Assembly (NCBI RefSeq): GCF_028009165.1
Contig: NC_079244.1
Coordinates: 4,030,001 to 4,094,000 of the forward strand
DNA length: 64,000 bases
DNA from: Akanthomyces muscarius
Lineage: Eukaryota > Ascomycota > Sordariomycetes > Hypocreales > Cordycipitaceae
Reading direction: 5' to 3'
A program made the position numbers and the translations under genes. A model generated the notes under the pieces. The model was given only the letters and a program-made list of their open reading frames with translations. It was not told where the DNA came from and did not search any database. Shown one piece after another: positions 46,401 through 59,283 of this stretch (positions are counted from its first letter, which is position 1; the number at the start of each line of letters is the position of its first letter).

Positions 46401-46448
46401 GTGGATGATTATGCAGAGCTCTTGGCAAATGAGGAGGAGGATATTTAG
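43406..46448 (+). CDS. mak21: Mak21/Noc1-type ribosome biogenesis protein (CBF domain), three exons
   Basis: Nucleolar factor that acts with Noc2 in early 60S pre-ribosome maturation and export. Exons 43406-43921, 43975-45140 and 45194-46448 encode 978 aa with phases 0 and 2. The N-terminus is lysine-rich, followed by acidic tracts (EEDEDDEDDEE). The conserved core starts FEPRADWHAYKLAKLPSP and runs through HEAT-like helices (FEDWLKATYFKIIQLLEGWCSD, LVNKLGDREKKIASRVSYLLLQLQ). The CBF/Mak21 domain follows (FRIAHSANFNTGMQALLLIQHLS, FLDKFVYRNAK, FFHEYFQNI). The C-terminus is strongly acidic and ends MIKGLPTFASVDDYAELL, a Noc1 signature. Both introns are 53 nt. The second-exon acceptor is the AG at 43974; the alternative AG at 43970 would shift frame. 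Confidence 0.95.
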
Positions 46449-47755
46449 ACAAGACAAGCTAAAAGCGATATTGTACATAAGTTTGGTGTGCATGGACAAA
46501 TGGTTTAATCAGTCACGATTCCCCATGATACCCCGCTCCGTACGTCCCAAGTAGCTGTTCAACGCGCTCTGTTCATCTTTCATCAGGGCTGATTGTATCA
46601 TAAGAGGTCTATGTAGGACCCAATCTGCACACCTGGTATTGTCATTTTGTCTGCTCTAGGAAAAAAATCTTACCCAAAATCCTTACTCCCCTTCAGGCAT
46701 GTCTTCTTTTGTCACTACCCGAGCCGAAGCACGGCTAAATGCTACAAGAGACCTGGCAAGGATCCCGCATCATTCAGGAAGCTGGATTTCTTATCTAGGC
46801 TGTCGACCGTCACGAGTTTCGGCCGGCCGGCTTCAATGTTGAGAGGCACTTGTTTATCGCGGCGAAGAAAGCTTAGGTGTGGCCTTTTTTTGGGCCAAGG
46901 AAGTGAGAAGCCGTTTGTACTATTCGCTGAGGAGCACTTCTCCAGCTGCCTACTAGAGGAAGCAGAACAAGACCTGGTGTCGATGGCGAATACATAGTGG
47001 CAGCAGATGGGATTCTCGCAAGATTTTAACAATCTTTATCCACATCACAGTATTAGCTTCTCAGTTTAACCAGTTCATGATTGCTAATGACGGTCGCTCT
47101 ATCGGCTGCGATGTGAGGATATGCAAACAACAATTTCAATTTCCACTCGATATACTTCATCGGGTACCTGCGAGTGAATGCGTTTAGACCGGCAACCCTT
47201 ATTACGGTCTGTTGCACTTTGCTCCTTGGTAGCAATGCTCCGTTCTACATCTAGCTCGAGTAATTTGACCCGCCTACTGGCGCTATTCATAGCGTGATGT
47301 CATTTTTACTGCAACAGGACTTCTTTAGTTGTACTCGTCCCTCTTAGGCAGAGCCGTGGCATCCCATTCAACAGATTTCGCGAGGCGCCTACTTCAGGAG
47401 CCGCGAATTTAGTCCCCAAGGCAGAACTGAGAGTGACGAATCATTCGCTCAACCGATTGAATGTATTACTATTCAATACCCACCAAGAAAGGGATGTTAG
47501 TTTCAGGGAGCGGATAAGACGGAGAGCGATGCCTTGAACAAGTCCGACGAGCGCTGTGGGTCCGTCCGGACGGCAGGAAGTCCCTGCGCCACAAAATATT
47601 CATGGCGACTTGCCTCGGGTCAATCAGTTTTCCAAGACCAATCAAAAAACGGCCGTCAGCCAGGGTAAGCGTCGAGGCTGGACGGTTTGAAGATACAATT
47701 TCTTTCTTCTCTTCCGCCCATATCACCAGAACCAGATCCCTCAGCGACCGTCACC
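46449..47755. other. Intergenic 1.3 kb between mak21 and a hotdog-fold gene
   Basis: This stretch contains the mak21 3' flank and the promoter of the downstream gene. Open frames are short and without family features. I see no RNA gene. Confidence 0.6.
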
Positions 47756-48831
47756 ATGTTTAGCCAGCGAATTGTCCAGTCCGGCCGACGACTCGCGCAG
47801 GCCGCGACTCGATCCACAGTCAGAAACGGCGGCGCGAGACGAGGCTATGCCGGCGAGGCCAGCTCCACGTCCGGTAAGTAGGCACCGGAGTTTTTGTGAG
47901 AATTTGTTGAGAAGAGTCTGCCAAGATGGAGAGTTATATGCCAAGTTCTGCTTTGCGCACGGGATTGCCCTTGCCTTTCGAAATACCCTGCTAACAAACA
48001 ACCTCTTTGCGCTCCTCCCAGCTTCCTCGAAAACCATTCCTCCTCCTCCTTCTCCCCATCGAAGCAACTCAGGCGGCAGAATCGCCCTCTACGGACTCAT
48101 ATTCACGACTCTTGGTGCAGCGGCCACCTGGCAGACCATGACGCAGGCCGGCATGGGCTTCTACTCGGACGAGGACAGCAACGCGCGGGCGGCGGCGCAC
48201 GCCTCGGCCCACGGCGACGAGGCTACGCAGCGCGTCGAAGCGACCATCAACGCGCACCCGCTGGTGGCCGAGCTGCGCGCGCGGCCCGAGATGACCGAGT
48301 CACGGCCGCACATGAAGATGCCGTCGTCGTACCGGCAGCACACGCTGACGGGCGGCGCGCTGCTCGGCGCCGGCAAGATGGTGGTGCCGCCGTTCACGTG
48401 GACCGAGGACGGCGGCAAGTCGCTCGTCGGCGTGTCGTACGTCGGCGCCGAGCTGTGCGGCCACCCGGGCATCGTCCACGGCGGCTTCATCGCCACCATG
48501 CTGGATGAGGGCCTGGCGCGCTGCTGCTTCGGCGCGCTGCCGCACAACATTGGCGTCACGGCCAACCTCAACATCGACTACCGCAAGCCCATGCCCGCCG
48601 ACAGCTTCCTGGTGCTACGCGCCACGACGACAAAGGTCGACGGCCGCAAGGCCTGGGTCAAGGGCCACATTGAGCTGCTGCAGGACGAGGGCGCCAAGCC
48701 CATCATCTTTGCCGAGGCCACAGCCATGTTTGTGTCGCCCAAGCACGCTGCTGTAAGTGGAATTAGGACTGGTGGTATACTTGACGTTCTAGTTTGCTAA
48801 TGTTCTGTAGATGATGCCGAAGATCCAGTAA
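47756..48831 (+). CDS. Mitochondrial hotdog-fold thioesterase-like protein, three exons
   Basis: Predicted 289 aa from exons 47756-47873, 48022-48752 and 48811-48831; phases 1 and 0. The first 35 residues are Arg/Ala/Ser-rich with no acids, fitting mitochondrial import. A membrane-anchoring segment (IALYGLIFTTLGAAATW) follows a Pro-rich spacer. The PaaI/THEM4-like hotdog domain holds GHPGIVHGGFIATMLDEGL, with the HGG loop and acidic residue on the hotdog helix, then NLNIDYRKPMPADSF and KAWVKGHIEL. Known relatives hydrolyse acyl-CoA; the yeast protein Fmp10 is probably the closest counterpart. The substrate is not readable. The last coding exon is only 21 nt (MMPKIQ); reading through its intron would add an unrelated tail. 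GC content rises sharply in exon 2. Confidence 0.85.
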
Positions 48832-49781
48832 TGTTTCGCCACGACAAAGACCAGATCCTGGCACTGTTAGCTGGTGCACAGCATACAATACGACTCTAGA
48901 CTGGTATCCGGCCAATACGACCACCATCGCACGGCCTGGCTCATTGCCTTGTACCGAGGCTTAAAAAGGACGCCCTATTCCGTTACATTTGATTTTCCGT
49001 TTCATAAGCGGCTTTGCTTTCTTGCGATAGAGGATACAGGTGCATATTTACACGGTGCGGGTATAGACTATGCAATACTAGAATCGGGAGGGAAAAAACT
49101 CATTACATGTACAAATATATCAAAATACATACACACTTTCGCAGAAGGCATCGCAGCATTAGTCACCAGAGAGCCGTGTTGGAGTCGCCGTCTTCAGAAT
49201 CCGAACAGATGCCGCTCCACTATAGAAAGAGTGGCTTGTTAGCTACATAATAAATCATGACCGGGTAAGAAACTCCTCGTCAGCCATTCTTTTGTTTGTG
49301 ATGTTTCCTCATCATTCTTGTATTCGCAGTAGCTCTGGTAGCAATGCGAATGTATGTGGAGAACGGATCCTCGGTGCGTCGGAATGTCGCCATCGGTGCG
49401 CCAAATTAGTTTTTCCCGTTACTCGGAGGCAGTTGAGCACCGGACACCGGGGATGAATTGACTGGAGGGCATGTAAGATTATACAGCGGTAGTAATACGG
49501 CATCATCATGTACTAGAGATAAGCAGTATCTAAAATCAAAAACGGTTTTCCCCTTCTCTCCTGGCGTCATCCCCAAAAATCTCATCTTACACCATCTGAC
49601 TACGCCGCTCCAGCGCTCCAGCGCTCCATCACGCAATAGCTAGCCCAAACCCACAGCACAGCTTTACATCTCCAGGCACGAAAGCTCTACTATCCAGTTT
49701 TCTCCTCTCTCACAATTCAAATCTCCTCGTTTTCTTCTCCCCATCCATACCTTCTTTCCAATCACACAAACGTCCGGCGCA
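48832..49781. other. Intergenic between the hotdog-fold gene and APS kinase
   Basis: This 0.95 kb is the 3' flank of one gene and the promoter of the next on the same strand. A CT-rich stretch precedes the APS kinase start. I see no gene. Confidence 0.6.
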
Positions 49782-50660
49782 ATGGCTACGTAAGTTGAAA
49801 CGTGCTGCCCCTCCCCTCCCACCCCGCAATCGCCAGTGACATGCGCACCATCACGAAGATATACAAAGTCTGACGAGGCAATGATACCCCCAGCAACATC
49901 ACCTGGCACCCGTCCCTCTCCCGCGCCGAGCGCGCCGAGCTCCGCGGCCAGCGCGGCATCACCCTCTGGCTGACGGGCCTCTCCGCGTCGGGCAAGTCGA
50001 CCGTCGCCACGGCCCTCGAGCAGCACCTCCTGCACCTGGGCATCACGGCCTACCGCCTGGACGGCGACAACGTGCGCTTCGGCCTCAACAAGGACCTAGG
50101 CTTCTCCGAAAAGGACCGCAATGAAAACATCCGCCGCATTGCCGAGGTAAGTCTCTTCTTCGCCTTCTTCTCGGGGTGCCCCTCCGCTTCGCTCGTGCTG
50201 TGCGACATTTTGGCTTGCAGCCCGCACTCGGGAGGGGGGAAAACAAAACACAAAAACTGCCCAGCGGTCTAACACGACATTCGAATCCACACAGGTCGCC
50301 AAGCTCTTTGCAGACTCGTCCGCCATCGCCATCACCTCCTTCATCTCGCCGTACCGCGCCGACCGCGACTCGGCCCGCGCCCTGCACGCCGCCGTGCCCC
50401 CCGGCAGCGCCGACGAGCCCATCCCCTTTGTCGAGGTCTACGTCGACGTGCCCCTCGAGGTCGCCGAGCAGCGCGACCCCAAGGGCCTGTACAAAAAGGC
50501 CCGCGCCGGTGAGATCAAGGAATTCACCGGCATCTCCGCCCCGTACGAGGAGCCCGCCAGCCCGGAAATTACCATCAAGACCCACGAGAACACCGTCGAG
50601 GAGTGCGTCGCCCAAATCACACAGTGGCTCTCCGACAAGGGCTACATCAAGACAAAGTAA
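49782..50660 (+). CDS. MET14: Adenylylsulfate (APS) kinase, three exons
   Basis: Phosphorylates adenosine 5'-phosphosulfate to PAPS with ATP, the second step of sulfate activation for cysteine, methionine and sulfation. Exons 49782-49789, 49894-50146 and 50295-50660 encode 208 aa, the normal length. Coding exon 1 holds just ATGGCTAC, eight bases, before a GTAAGT donor. It joins to give [13 protein letters not shown], the conserved start. Walker A is GLSASGKS, the nucleotide/APS region reads [27 protein letters not shown], and the lid region includes [11 protein letters not shown] and [18 protein letters not shown]. Ile-Ser-Ala-Pro-Tyr-Glu follows as in the family. The stop faces that of vma5 across 294 bp. 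Confidence 0.96.
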
Positions 50661-50954
50661 ATGGATTGATGGCTTAGAGGTTAGAATAGAGGTGTAATAG
50701 AGGTGTAATAGAAAAAAGATAAACACAGCCCCAACAACGTGCATCTATAGCCAAGGTCTTTAGTTAACCCAACAGGCAACCTTGCCCAGGTGAAGTACGC
50801 AGCATGCATAGGTATCTAAGGTTGGTGTCTTCTATCCCACATGATTACAGGCGTCGCAATCGAATCGTCTAGGTAAATTGAAAAGAAGGCATGACCCGCA
50901 GGTCGATAACCACGCGCCATACAATACAGTTGTCTTCATGCTCCAACTCGGACA

Positions 50955-52340
50955 CTAGGGAAATTCCACCTGGTAGTACACGTATGCCGTGTATTCATTG
51001 CCTTCGCCTGTCGCCAGTCCTGCCGCCGCCATTTCTGAGCTGAATGCGGCGTCATCCTTTGTAACTCGTCCACGCTTATCCCGCCCAAAGGCATTGCCAC
51101 CCAAGAATGCATATTTGTTGTCCAGTGCTGTCTTGACCTTGTCCGACTGCTTCGTTGTTGTCTAGCCCGTGTTAGTTTGACTTTGCTTGTGTACCCGATG
51201 GGCAATCAATAAGCTTACCTTGACCAACGCCGACAAGTATTCCAGAGGCAGACCGTATCTGAGGACTGCCTCGACAAATACCCGTAGTGTCAGGACGTGC
51301 ATCCAGACCATGACACTTTCGCTCCAGCCAGTGCGTCCCATGCGCAGAGCCTCGCCGCAGACCTTGCGTTCCTCGTTGGTTACACGATCCAGCTCGCGCT
51401 GCTCCTCTTCGCGGCCACCCTCGACATACTTAAATTGGCGAGGCGTCCACTTCTGCTCACGGCACTTTTGCAGGAACTCGGCGCTGTGTTTCTTAAACGT
51501 TGTGACGCCAAAGAGGATGAATTCGTCGTCTTGATCAATCTCGACAGAGGAACGTGGGACAACCATAGGCGCGAGCGTCTCGTACTCCTTGAGAAAGTCT
51601 TTTTTGAAGTTTTTGGGCACGGCAATCAGGTGGGTTTCTAGATATTCCGAATCGGTGACGAGTAATGAGGGGTCGACAATGGGGGCCAGGGACTTGGTCG
51701 CGAGATTTCCCCTACTCATGTTAGAAGATATAAATCAGTCGTGGAGGAACAGCGTACTGTTGTCTTCGCTGCAGAGAAGCAAGGTTTGTCTTGACAGCGT
51801 TGTATTGGTTAAACTTGGTCTTGACGTCGCTGTCAACGGTTACCAACTCCTGCTGAGGGATTAGCAAGGGCACATCCTGAGAGTCGCCTAGGCGAGAACA
51901 ACCTTTTGGAGTGTATCGATGAGCTCATTGAGAGATTTGTCAGAACGATATCGGACCTTGTTCCAGCTAAAGTTGCTGATATAATGGTCGGTGGGCTCTG
52001 CATTATCCATCAGCGTCATCTAGGACAATTGCAAGCGGAACAGCATACTATCATTGACCATCTTGTAGGAAGCCAGTCGGTCTGGGTCGCCTCCGAGTAC
52101 AGAGCCTAAAGAGTCGGCAACCTTGGCTACGACGACCTCGCAGTTGGCCTCAAGCTTGGCCAGGTCATCGGCGTGTTGCACCAGTCCGTCGAGTGTGCCA
52201 ATTTTGAAGTCGGGGATCTTGAAGGGTACAACATTGCCATTTTCGGCGACGGTGCCGCGGAGAGACGATAGAGCATCCTCGCGGTCGCTCGAGTCAAAGG
52301 CGCTGAGGGGTAGTGAGACTACAGCGTATTTGGCCGACAT
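50955..52340 (-). CDS. vma5: V-type ATPase subunit C, five exons
   Basis: Subunit C of the V1 sector; it links the peripheral stalks to V0 and leaves on glucose loss, so it controls vacuolar acidification. Minus-strand exons are 52340-52049, 51997-51903, 51849-51758, 51711-51219 and 51161-50955; phases fit throughout, giving 392 aa, equal to the yeast protein. Conserved parts are KYAVVSLPLSAF at the start, SNFSWNKVRYRSDKSLNELID, TVDSDVKTKFNQYNAVKTNL, GNLATKSLAPIVDPS, LETHLIAVPKN, FTPRQFKY-like WTPRQFKYVEGG, MHVLTLRVFVEAVLRYGLP and the C-terminal EYTAYVYYQVEFP. Four introns of 51, 53, 46 and 57 nt interrupt it; several stop codons appear if they are retained. Confidence 0.95.
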
Positions 52341-53714
52341 CGTGTCGCTCTGCAGTTGGGCGAAGACAGAGAGATGAGACGAAACGGACGGGCCGCGGGA
52401 AGGATGAGGAGAGTTCGGCTCGAACCGCAAATTCAACAACCGAGAGCGGCGTGGGGAGATTGTACTGATCGATGGTCCGTGAGTGAAGGAGTCGAGTGTC
52501 GTCGCAGAACGGAATGAAGCTTGGACAATGACGAGAGCCGCTGGCAGGTAGGTAGGTAGCTTGCGTTGGCTGCCAATCAGCAGTGGTGCTGTAGCTAGAG
52601 GTGGGGCAACTAGGACAGCCTGGCATGAAGTTTATTACGGAGAGCGTTAGTTACCAGTCGTGCCAGTCCCCAGTATCCGTGCCTAGGTACCTACAGCCCA
52701 CTGTACCTACCTAGGTAGGCACGTAGCAGTAGAGCGAAGAACTTGGTGTGGCACGGCCTGTGGCGGGGGTTCCATGTGGCAACCTTGATACTGAGCCATG
52801 CCGCAAACCTGCCCGCCAACCTGCCCGCCAGTTGGTGATATTACCAGTATTACCGGCGCAGAGGTCAGCTCAACCACACAGCTTTCAGCCCCCAGCGTCA
52901 ATTTTCACCACGCACCGGCCAGGTGTCCAACTGTACCGATTTACGAATCACCATTAGTACTGGTAAAAAGGCCCCTTCCTCTGCCAGTGAGCACCAGCCA
53001 CGCCACTCCCAGCCTCACCCAATGGCCTTGGGTGTCCCCGCTCGGCTCCGTTGCACCTCGCAAAAACTGCACAAGCTTTCTCATGCCGGTTCGCTTGGCG
53101 GGCTCTAGCTAGCTGCTGCTAGCCTTCCCTACCTACCTACCTACCTACCTAAGGTATTTACTCATAAGCCGGATACAGAAGGACGAGAGAAGACGCTCCA
53201 GCGCAAAACGAACAAGGGCAAGCCTGGCCAGCCGCTGTTTTTTTTCTTCTTTTTTTCTTCTTGGCCCCTGCCCGAGCGCTGCACCTGCTCCTCTCTCGTC
53301 ACCCGTCGTTCGTCAGCCTGCCACACCACAAAAAAAAAAAACACGACAGCCGCCGCTGCTCCTCCCACCTTGCCATTGGCATCTCCTCCCGCGCAATGGC
53401 ATGACTCCCTGCCCGCGGTCACACATCATCAACCGCGAACTGGGCCTACCGTCTCTGATTAGCCACCGAGGGCCCAAGCTCACCTTCAGGCTCCCGGCCT
53501 AGGCTCAGGCGATCATTATAGCGGGGGGGTTCTTGCTGGGCTGTCGCGTTAGACCGGGATCCGTCCTAGAGCCATGGCCTCTGTTTCGCGTTGGTTGCTC
53601 CCTCCCCCGGTCACATCGAATTTTCCCTCTTCACGCTGCCTCATCATCGCATGCTCGTCTCGCGACCTGCCTTCCTTTGTCCGTCTGTCCCGCACTGCCT
53701 AACTTGATGGACTA
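52341..53714. other. Divergent promoter region between vma5 and the AT-hook protein gene
   Basis: This 1.4 kb holds both promoters. It is rich in TAGG/CCTA repeats: GGTAGGTAGGTAGC near 52545, CTACCTAGGTAGG near 52705 and a longer CTAC run at 53128-53152. T-rich and A-rich runs occur near 53240 and 53328. Part of it could be a non-coding first exon of the AT-hook gene. Confidence 0.6.
53128..53152. repeat. CTAC tetranucleotide microsatellite
   Basis: Five or six CTAC units end in CTAAGGTA. Related TAGG/CCTA clusters lie within the preceding 600 bp. Confidence 0.85.
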
Positions 53715-56291
<2,577 letters not shown>

Positions 56292-57621
56292 CCGTGGAGC
56301 GTGCTAGATGATCTTTCGATCAGAATACCATCAGCTGTACATTTAATACCCGCGGCGGTCATTCTTCAAGCCTAGGACGGAAGCGATGTTTGTCTTGGTA
56401 TTTTAAAGGTTGGCTTTGCTTTAAAGACAAAAATGGGAGTGACGAGATACCAAGTTTGCTTTTATTTATTTATTTATTTGTCGGGGGCGTTTTTCTTCTT
56501 CTGTTCCTCGGAGGCTTTGCAGAATTGACGTAATGGCTTATATTTGCAAACAATCTCTGGGTCGACTATATTATACGGGAACTGGGATGGATGGGACAAT
56601 TTGGCGTGTTTCAAAACGGGAAGGATGGAGGGATGACTCGGTCGGTATGCATTGATCCGATGGAGGACGTGTGGTATCTTTACTTAGGCAAACGGTGTAT
56701 TATTCGGAGATATATATATGGACGTCATGCTTTGATGCGATGTTTAACAAGACGTTGAACAACCCAGTCCCAACTATCGCCGATCAGAACGTATCGCGTG
56801 TCGTGTAGATGCACCTGTGCAACGTAGCATTCGACCCTACGAACATCATCAACCTCAGCAAGATAGTTCTGTACATGCCCAAAGTCAAGAACACAGCATA
56901 GTTTGAGAAATTTGGTATTTTTTTATAATTCCGTTCCAGGTTCCTACACCCAGAAATGTCATCCAAGCCTCCCTAGTCCCACAGCCAAATACTAAAAGTA
57001 TGAGAAAAAAGAGAAGAAGCTTCAGCAAAGCTTACAATGTAGCCATAGCAACAACACCAAAGTGAAGAAAAAGAAAACCAGGATATTTTTCTCTGATCCT
57101 CATGTCTATCGGAGGACAAAAAGACTGACACGCTAAAAAGAAAAATTCAAGACCCAAGCCCAACATGAAAAAAGGCAAGTGTTTCCGTGTCGTGTGGCTT
57201 ATATCCAAGCAATGCAAAGAAAGCGATAAACGAAAGAAAAAAAATGAGAGACGGTGACGGTAAAGGTGTGTATGTAAGAAAGACGTAAATGAGAAGATAA
57301 GGAAGGTCAAGGTCGGCAGTATACTTTCTTGTTCACGTCGGAAAGTAACCAGGATAAATAAGCAATACAAAACGCCGATGTATGCGAAAGGCAAAGGAAG
57401 TCCATAATCCTTTGATTTTAACAGAAAGTGAATAGTACTGTAGAGGCCTCGCCTCTTTTGGGGTGCCTAACAAAATTTTCGAAAGGCATTATGTCTGCAG
57501 CAAAGAGCTGCAAGACTCTGAAGTACCACCAGAAGCGTTTGTCGACAGCAAACTGTTTGAGCGTGGTACAAACCATCAGCTCCGGCGTGACCAAGCTGGA
57601 AAATCTTTTTTAAGAATCCGC
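56292..57621. other. Convergent intergenic region between AT-hook and F-box genes
   Basis: This 1.3 kb contains the two facing 3' flanks. It is AT-rich, with a TTTA run at about 56459-56478 and several A-rich stretches after 56990. I see no gene. Confidence 0.6.
56459..56478. repeat. TTTA tetranucleotide microsatellite
   Basis: Five TTTA/ATTT units lie in the 3' flank of the AT-hook gene. Confidence 0.85.
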
Positions 57622-59283
57622 CTAGTCCGCGTCGTCTTCTGCGGCACCAGCACCGGGCGGTGGTCGGACAGACTCTGGATTGTGTCGTCCATACCACCAC
57701 TCGTCTTCCTCTTGCATTCCATCTTGGCGAATCAGATCCAGCATGACTTGCTGGTTGCGTTTAATGTCTTGCGCGCGGGAGACAATCTTGCGTTCAAGAA
57801 TGAGAGCTTCGGCAGTCGTGAGCCAGATTTGCTGCAGCACTGGCAGGTCGTTGAGAATTTTGTCGGCCTGCTCGGTTTCCAGGGCTGCCATAGGAACGTC
57901 GGCGGCCAAGCTGGTGTGGAAGACCCAGTTGGGGTCAAAGTAGCCAGGGCTTGCGGGATCAATCGATTCGGATGGACAGGGCACTCCATGGAGAGATTCG
58001 CTAAATGATGAGCGATGCACAGGGCGGTCACCGCTGGTCGACTTTTTCCGTCCGAACCCTCGCAACCCCGAGAGACGCGCTTTGGGTTGCGCTTCGGCGA
58101 TCGGCTCCTTTGTGAGACCGCTGTACCACACATCGACTGCTGCTCTTCGGCTGTTGTATCCCTTGATTTCCCACAATCTCTCGACCTGCCGCAAGCCACC
58201 GAGACACAGGATAGCAACGTGCACTTCGTCAGCAGGTCTCTCGCGCAGGTAACCTCGAAGCGATCTCTCGACACGACCGACATATGTTGGGGGCCGCAGA
58301 CGACGGCAGAAGGACGATATTACTAGAGGAAACACTTCGTGTACTCGGAGGAGAGTTTGGTCATCGTACATGTCCATAATCTTCTTTTCGATGGGGTTTA
58401 AGGTGTACGGTTCATGTCGCAGCCCATGCCCGTTGTTGGCGGCAATATGTTCGAGGTGGAGTTTGCGGTATGTCTCGAAGAAGTGAAATATGGTGAAGAG
58501 TAGAGGGATAAGTCGGCGTCGCATAATTTCGTGTTGCGGTGCAAAGGCTTTGCGTTGTGCCTCGGTTTGCTGGAGGAATATGTCCTTGGTGATCCATTCG
58601 CACATAAGATATGCGAGTTTGGCGGCGACATGTAAACGATGCCATATGCTGCATAGAGTGTGAAAGTTGTAATCGGCAGAGTCATTGATGGGATAGAGGC
58701 GGAGAGCGTAGGCGGGGATGTGGTTTTCGATGTGGTATCGGACGATGGGGCCTTCGTTGAGGGTGATAAGTGTGTGCCACGGTTTGGAGGTAAGGCGGAG
58801 GTTAAGAACATCTGAGAGTGGGAGGGACGAGATGACTTGGACCTGCAGCTCGTTCGGCAGGGCGAGGAAGAGCTGATCGAAGGGGATGGCGCTGGAGGTA
58901 GGGTCGACAAAAGCGGCTTTGGGGACAGCGACAGTCTCGGATTCGAGCGCAGGCGCGGTGGCAGGGATAGCAGTCTTGGAGTGTCGTAGAGAGACTCGCT
59001 GTCTAATGCTGAAGAAGCGACTCTTATCCTTCTTCTGCTCCACAGGCTTGGGCTGAGCATCAGCGGTCTTGGATTCGCGTAGAGGCAGAATAAAGGTCGG
59101 CGAAGTTTGTGCTGTTGTGGTCGACACATTTGCGATGGCTGCTGCTGATGATTCTGCCGTCTCTGTCTGCGTCTGATTGGCGTTAAGCTGATTAAGCTTC
59201 TCAAAGTAGCGCTTCGAGGCGAACTCTGTGATGTGAGGAGGATCCATGGCGACGGGGTGCGCCGGGGTCTGCGTTTCGGCCAT
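57622..59283 (-). CDS. F-box protein, single exon
   Basis: Intronless frame of 553 aa. An F-box sits near residues 138-180 (LALPNELQVQVISSLPLSDVLNLRLTSKPWHTLI), the Skp1-binding motif of SCF ubiquitin ligase receptors. The N-terminal 130 residues are Thr/Ala/Gln-rich and disordered, with a basic patch (SIRQRVSLRHSK). After the F-box is a helical region (WHRLHVAAKLAYLMCEWITKD and LIPLLFTIFHFFETYRKLHLEH) of a type common in fungal F-box proteins without WD40 or LRR repeats. The C-terminus is acidic and ends near DEWWYGRHNPESVRPPPGAG. The target cannot be inferred. ATG 59283 is the first in frame. Confidence 0.88.
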   Translation of the reverse strand: MAETQTPAHPVAMDPPHITEFASKRYFEKLNQLNANQTQTETAESSAAAIANVSTTTAQTSPTFILPLRESKTADAQPKPVEQKKDKSRFFSIRQRVSLRHSKTAIPATAPALESETVAVPKAAFVDPTSSAIPFDQLFLALPNELQVQVISSLPLSDVLNLRLTSKPWHTLITLNEGPIVRYHIENHIPAYALRLYPINDSADYNFHTLCSIWHRLHVAAKLAYLMCEWITKDIFLQQTEAQRKAFAPQHEIMRRRLIPLLFTIFHFFETYRKLHLEHIAANNGHGLRHEPYTLNPIEKKIMDMYDDQTLLRVHEVFPLVISSFCRRLRPPTYVGRVERSLRGYLRERPADEVHVAILCLGGLRQVERLWEIKGYNSRRAAVDVWYSGLTKEPIAEAQPKARLSGLRGFGRKKSTSGDRPVHRSSFSESLHGVPCPSESIDPASPGYFDPNWVFHTSLAADVPMAALETEQADKILNDLPVLQQIWLTTAEALILERKIVSRAQDIKRNQQVMLDLIRQDGMQEEDEWWYGRHNPESVRPPPGAGAAEDDAD

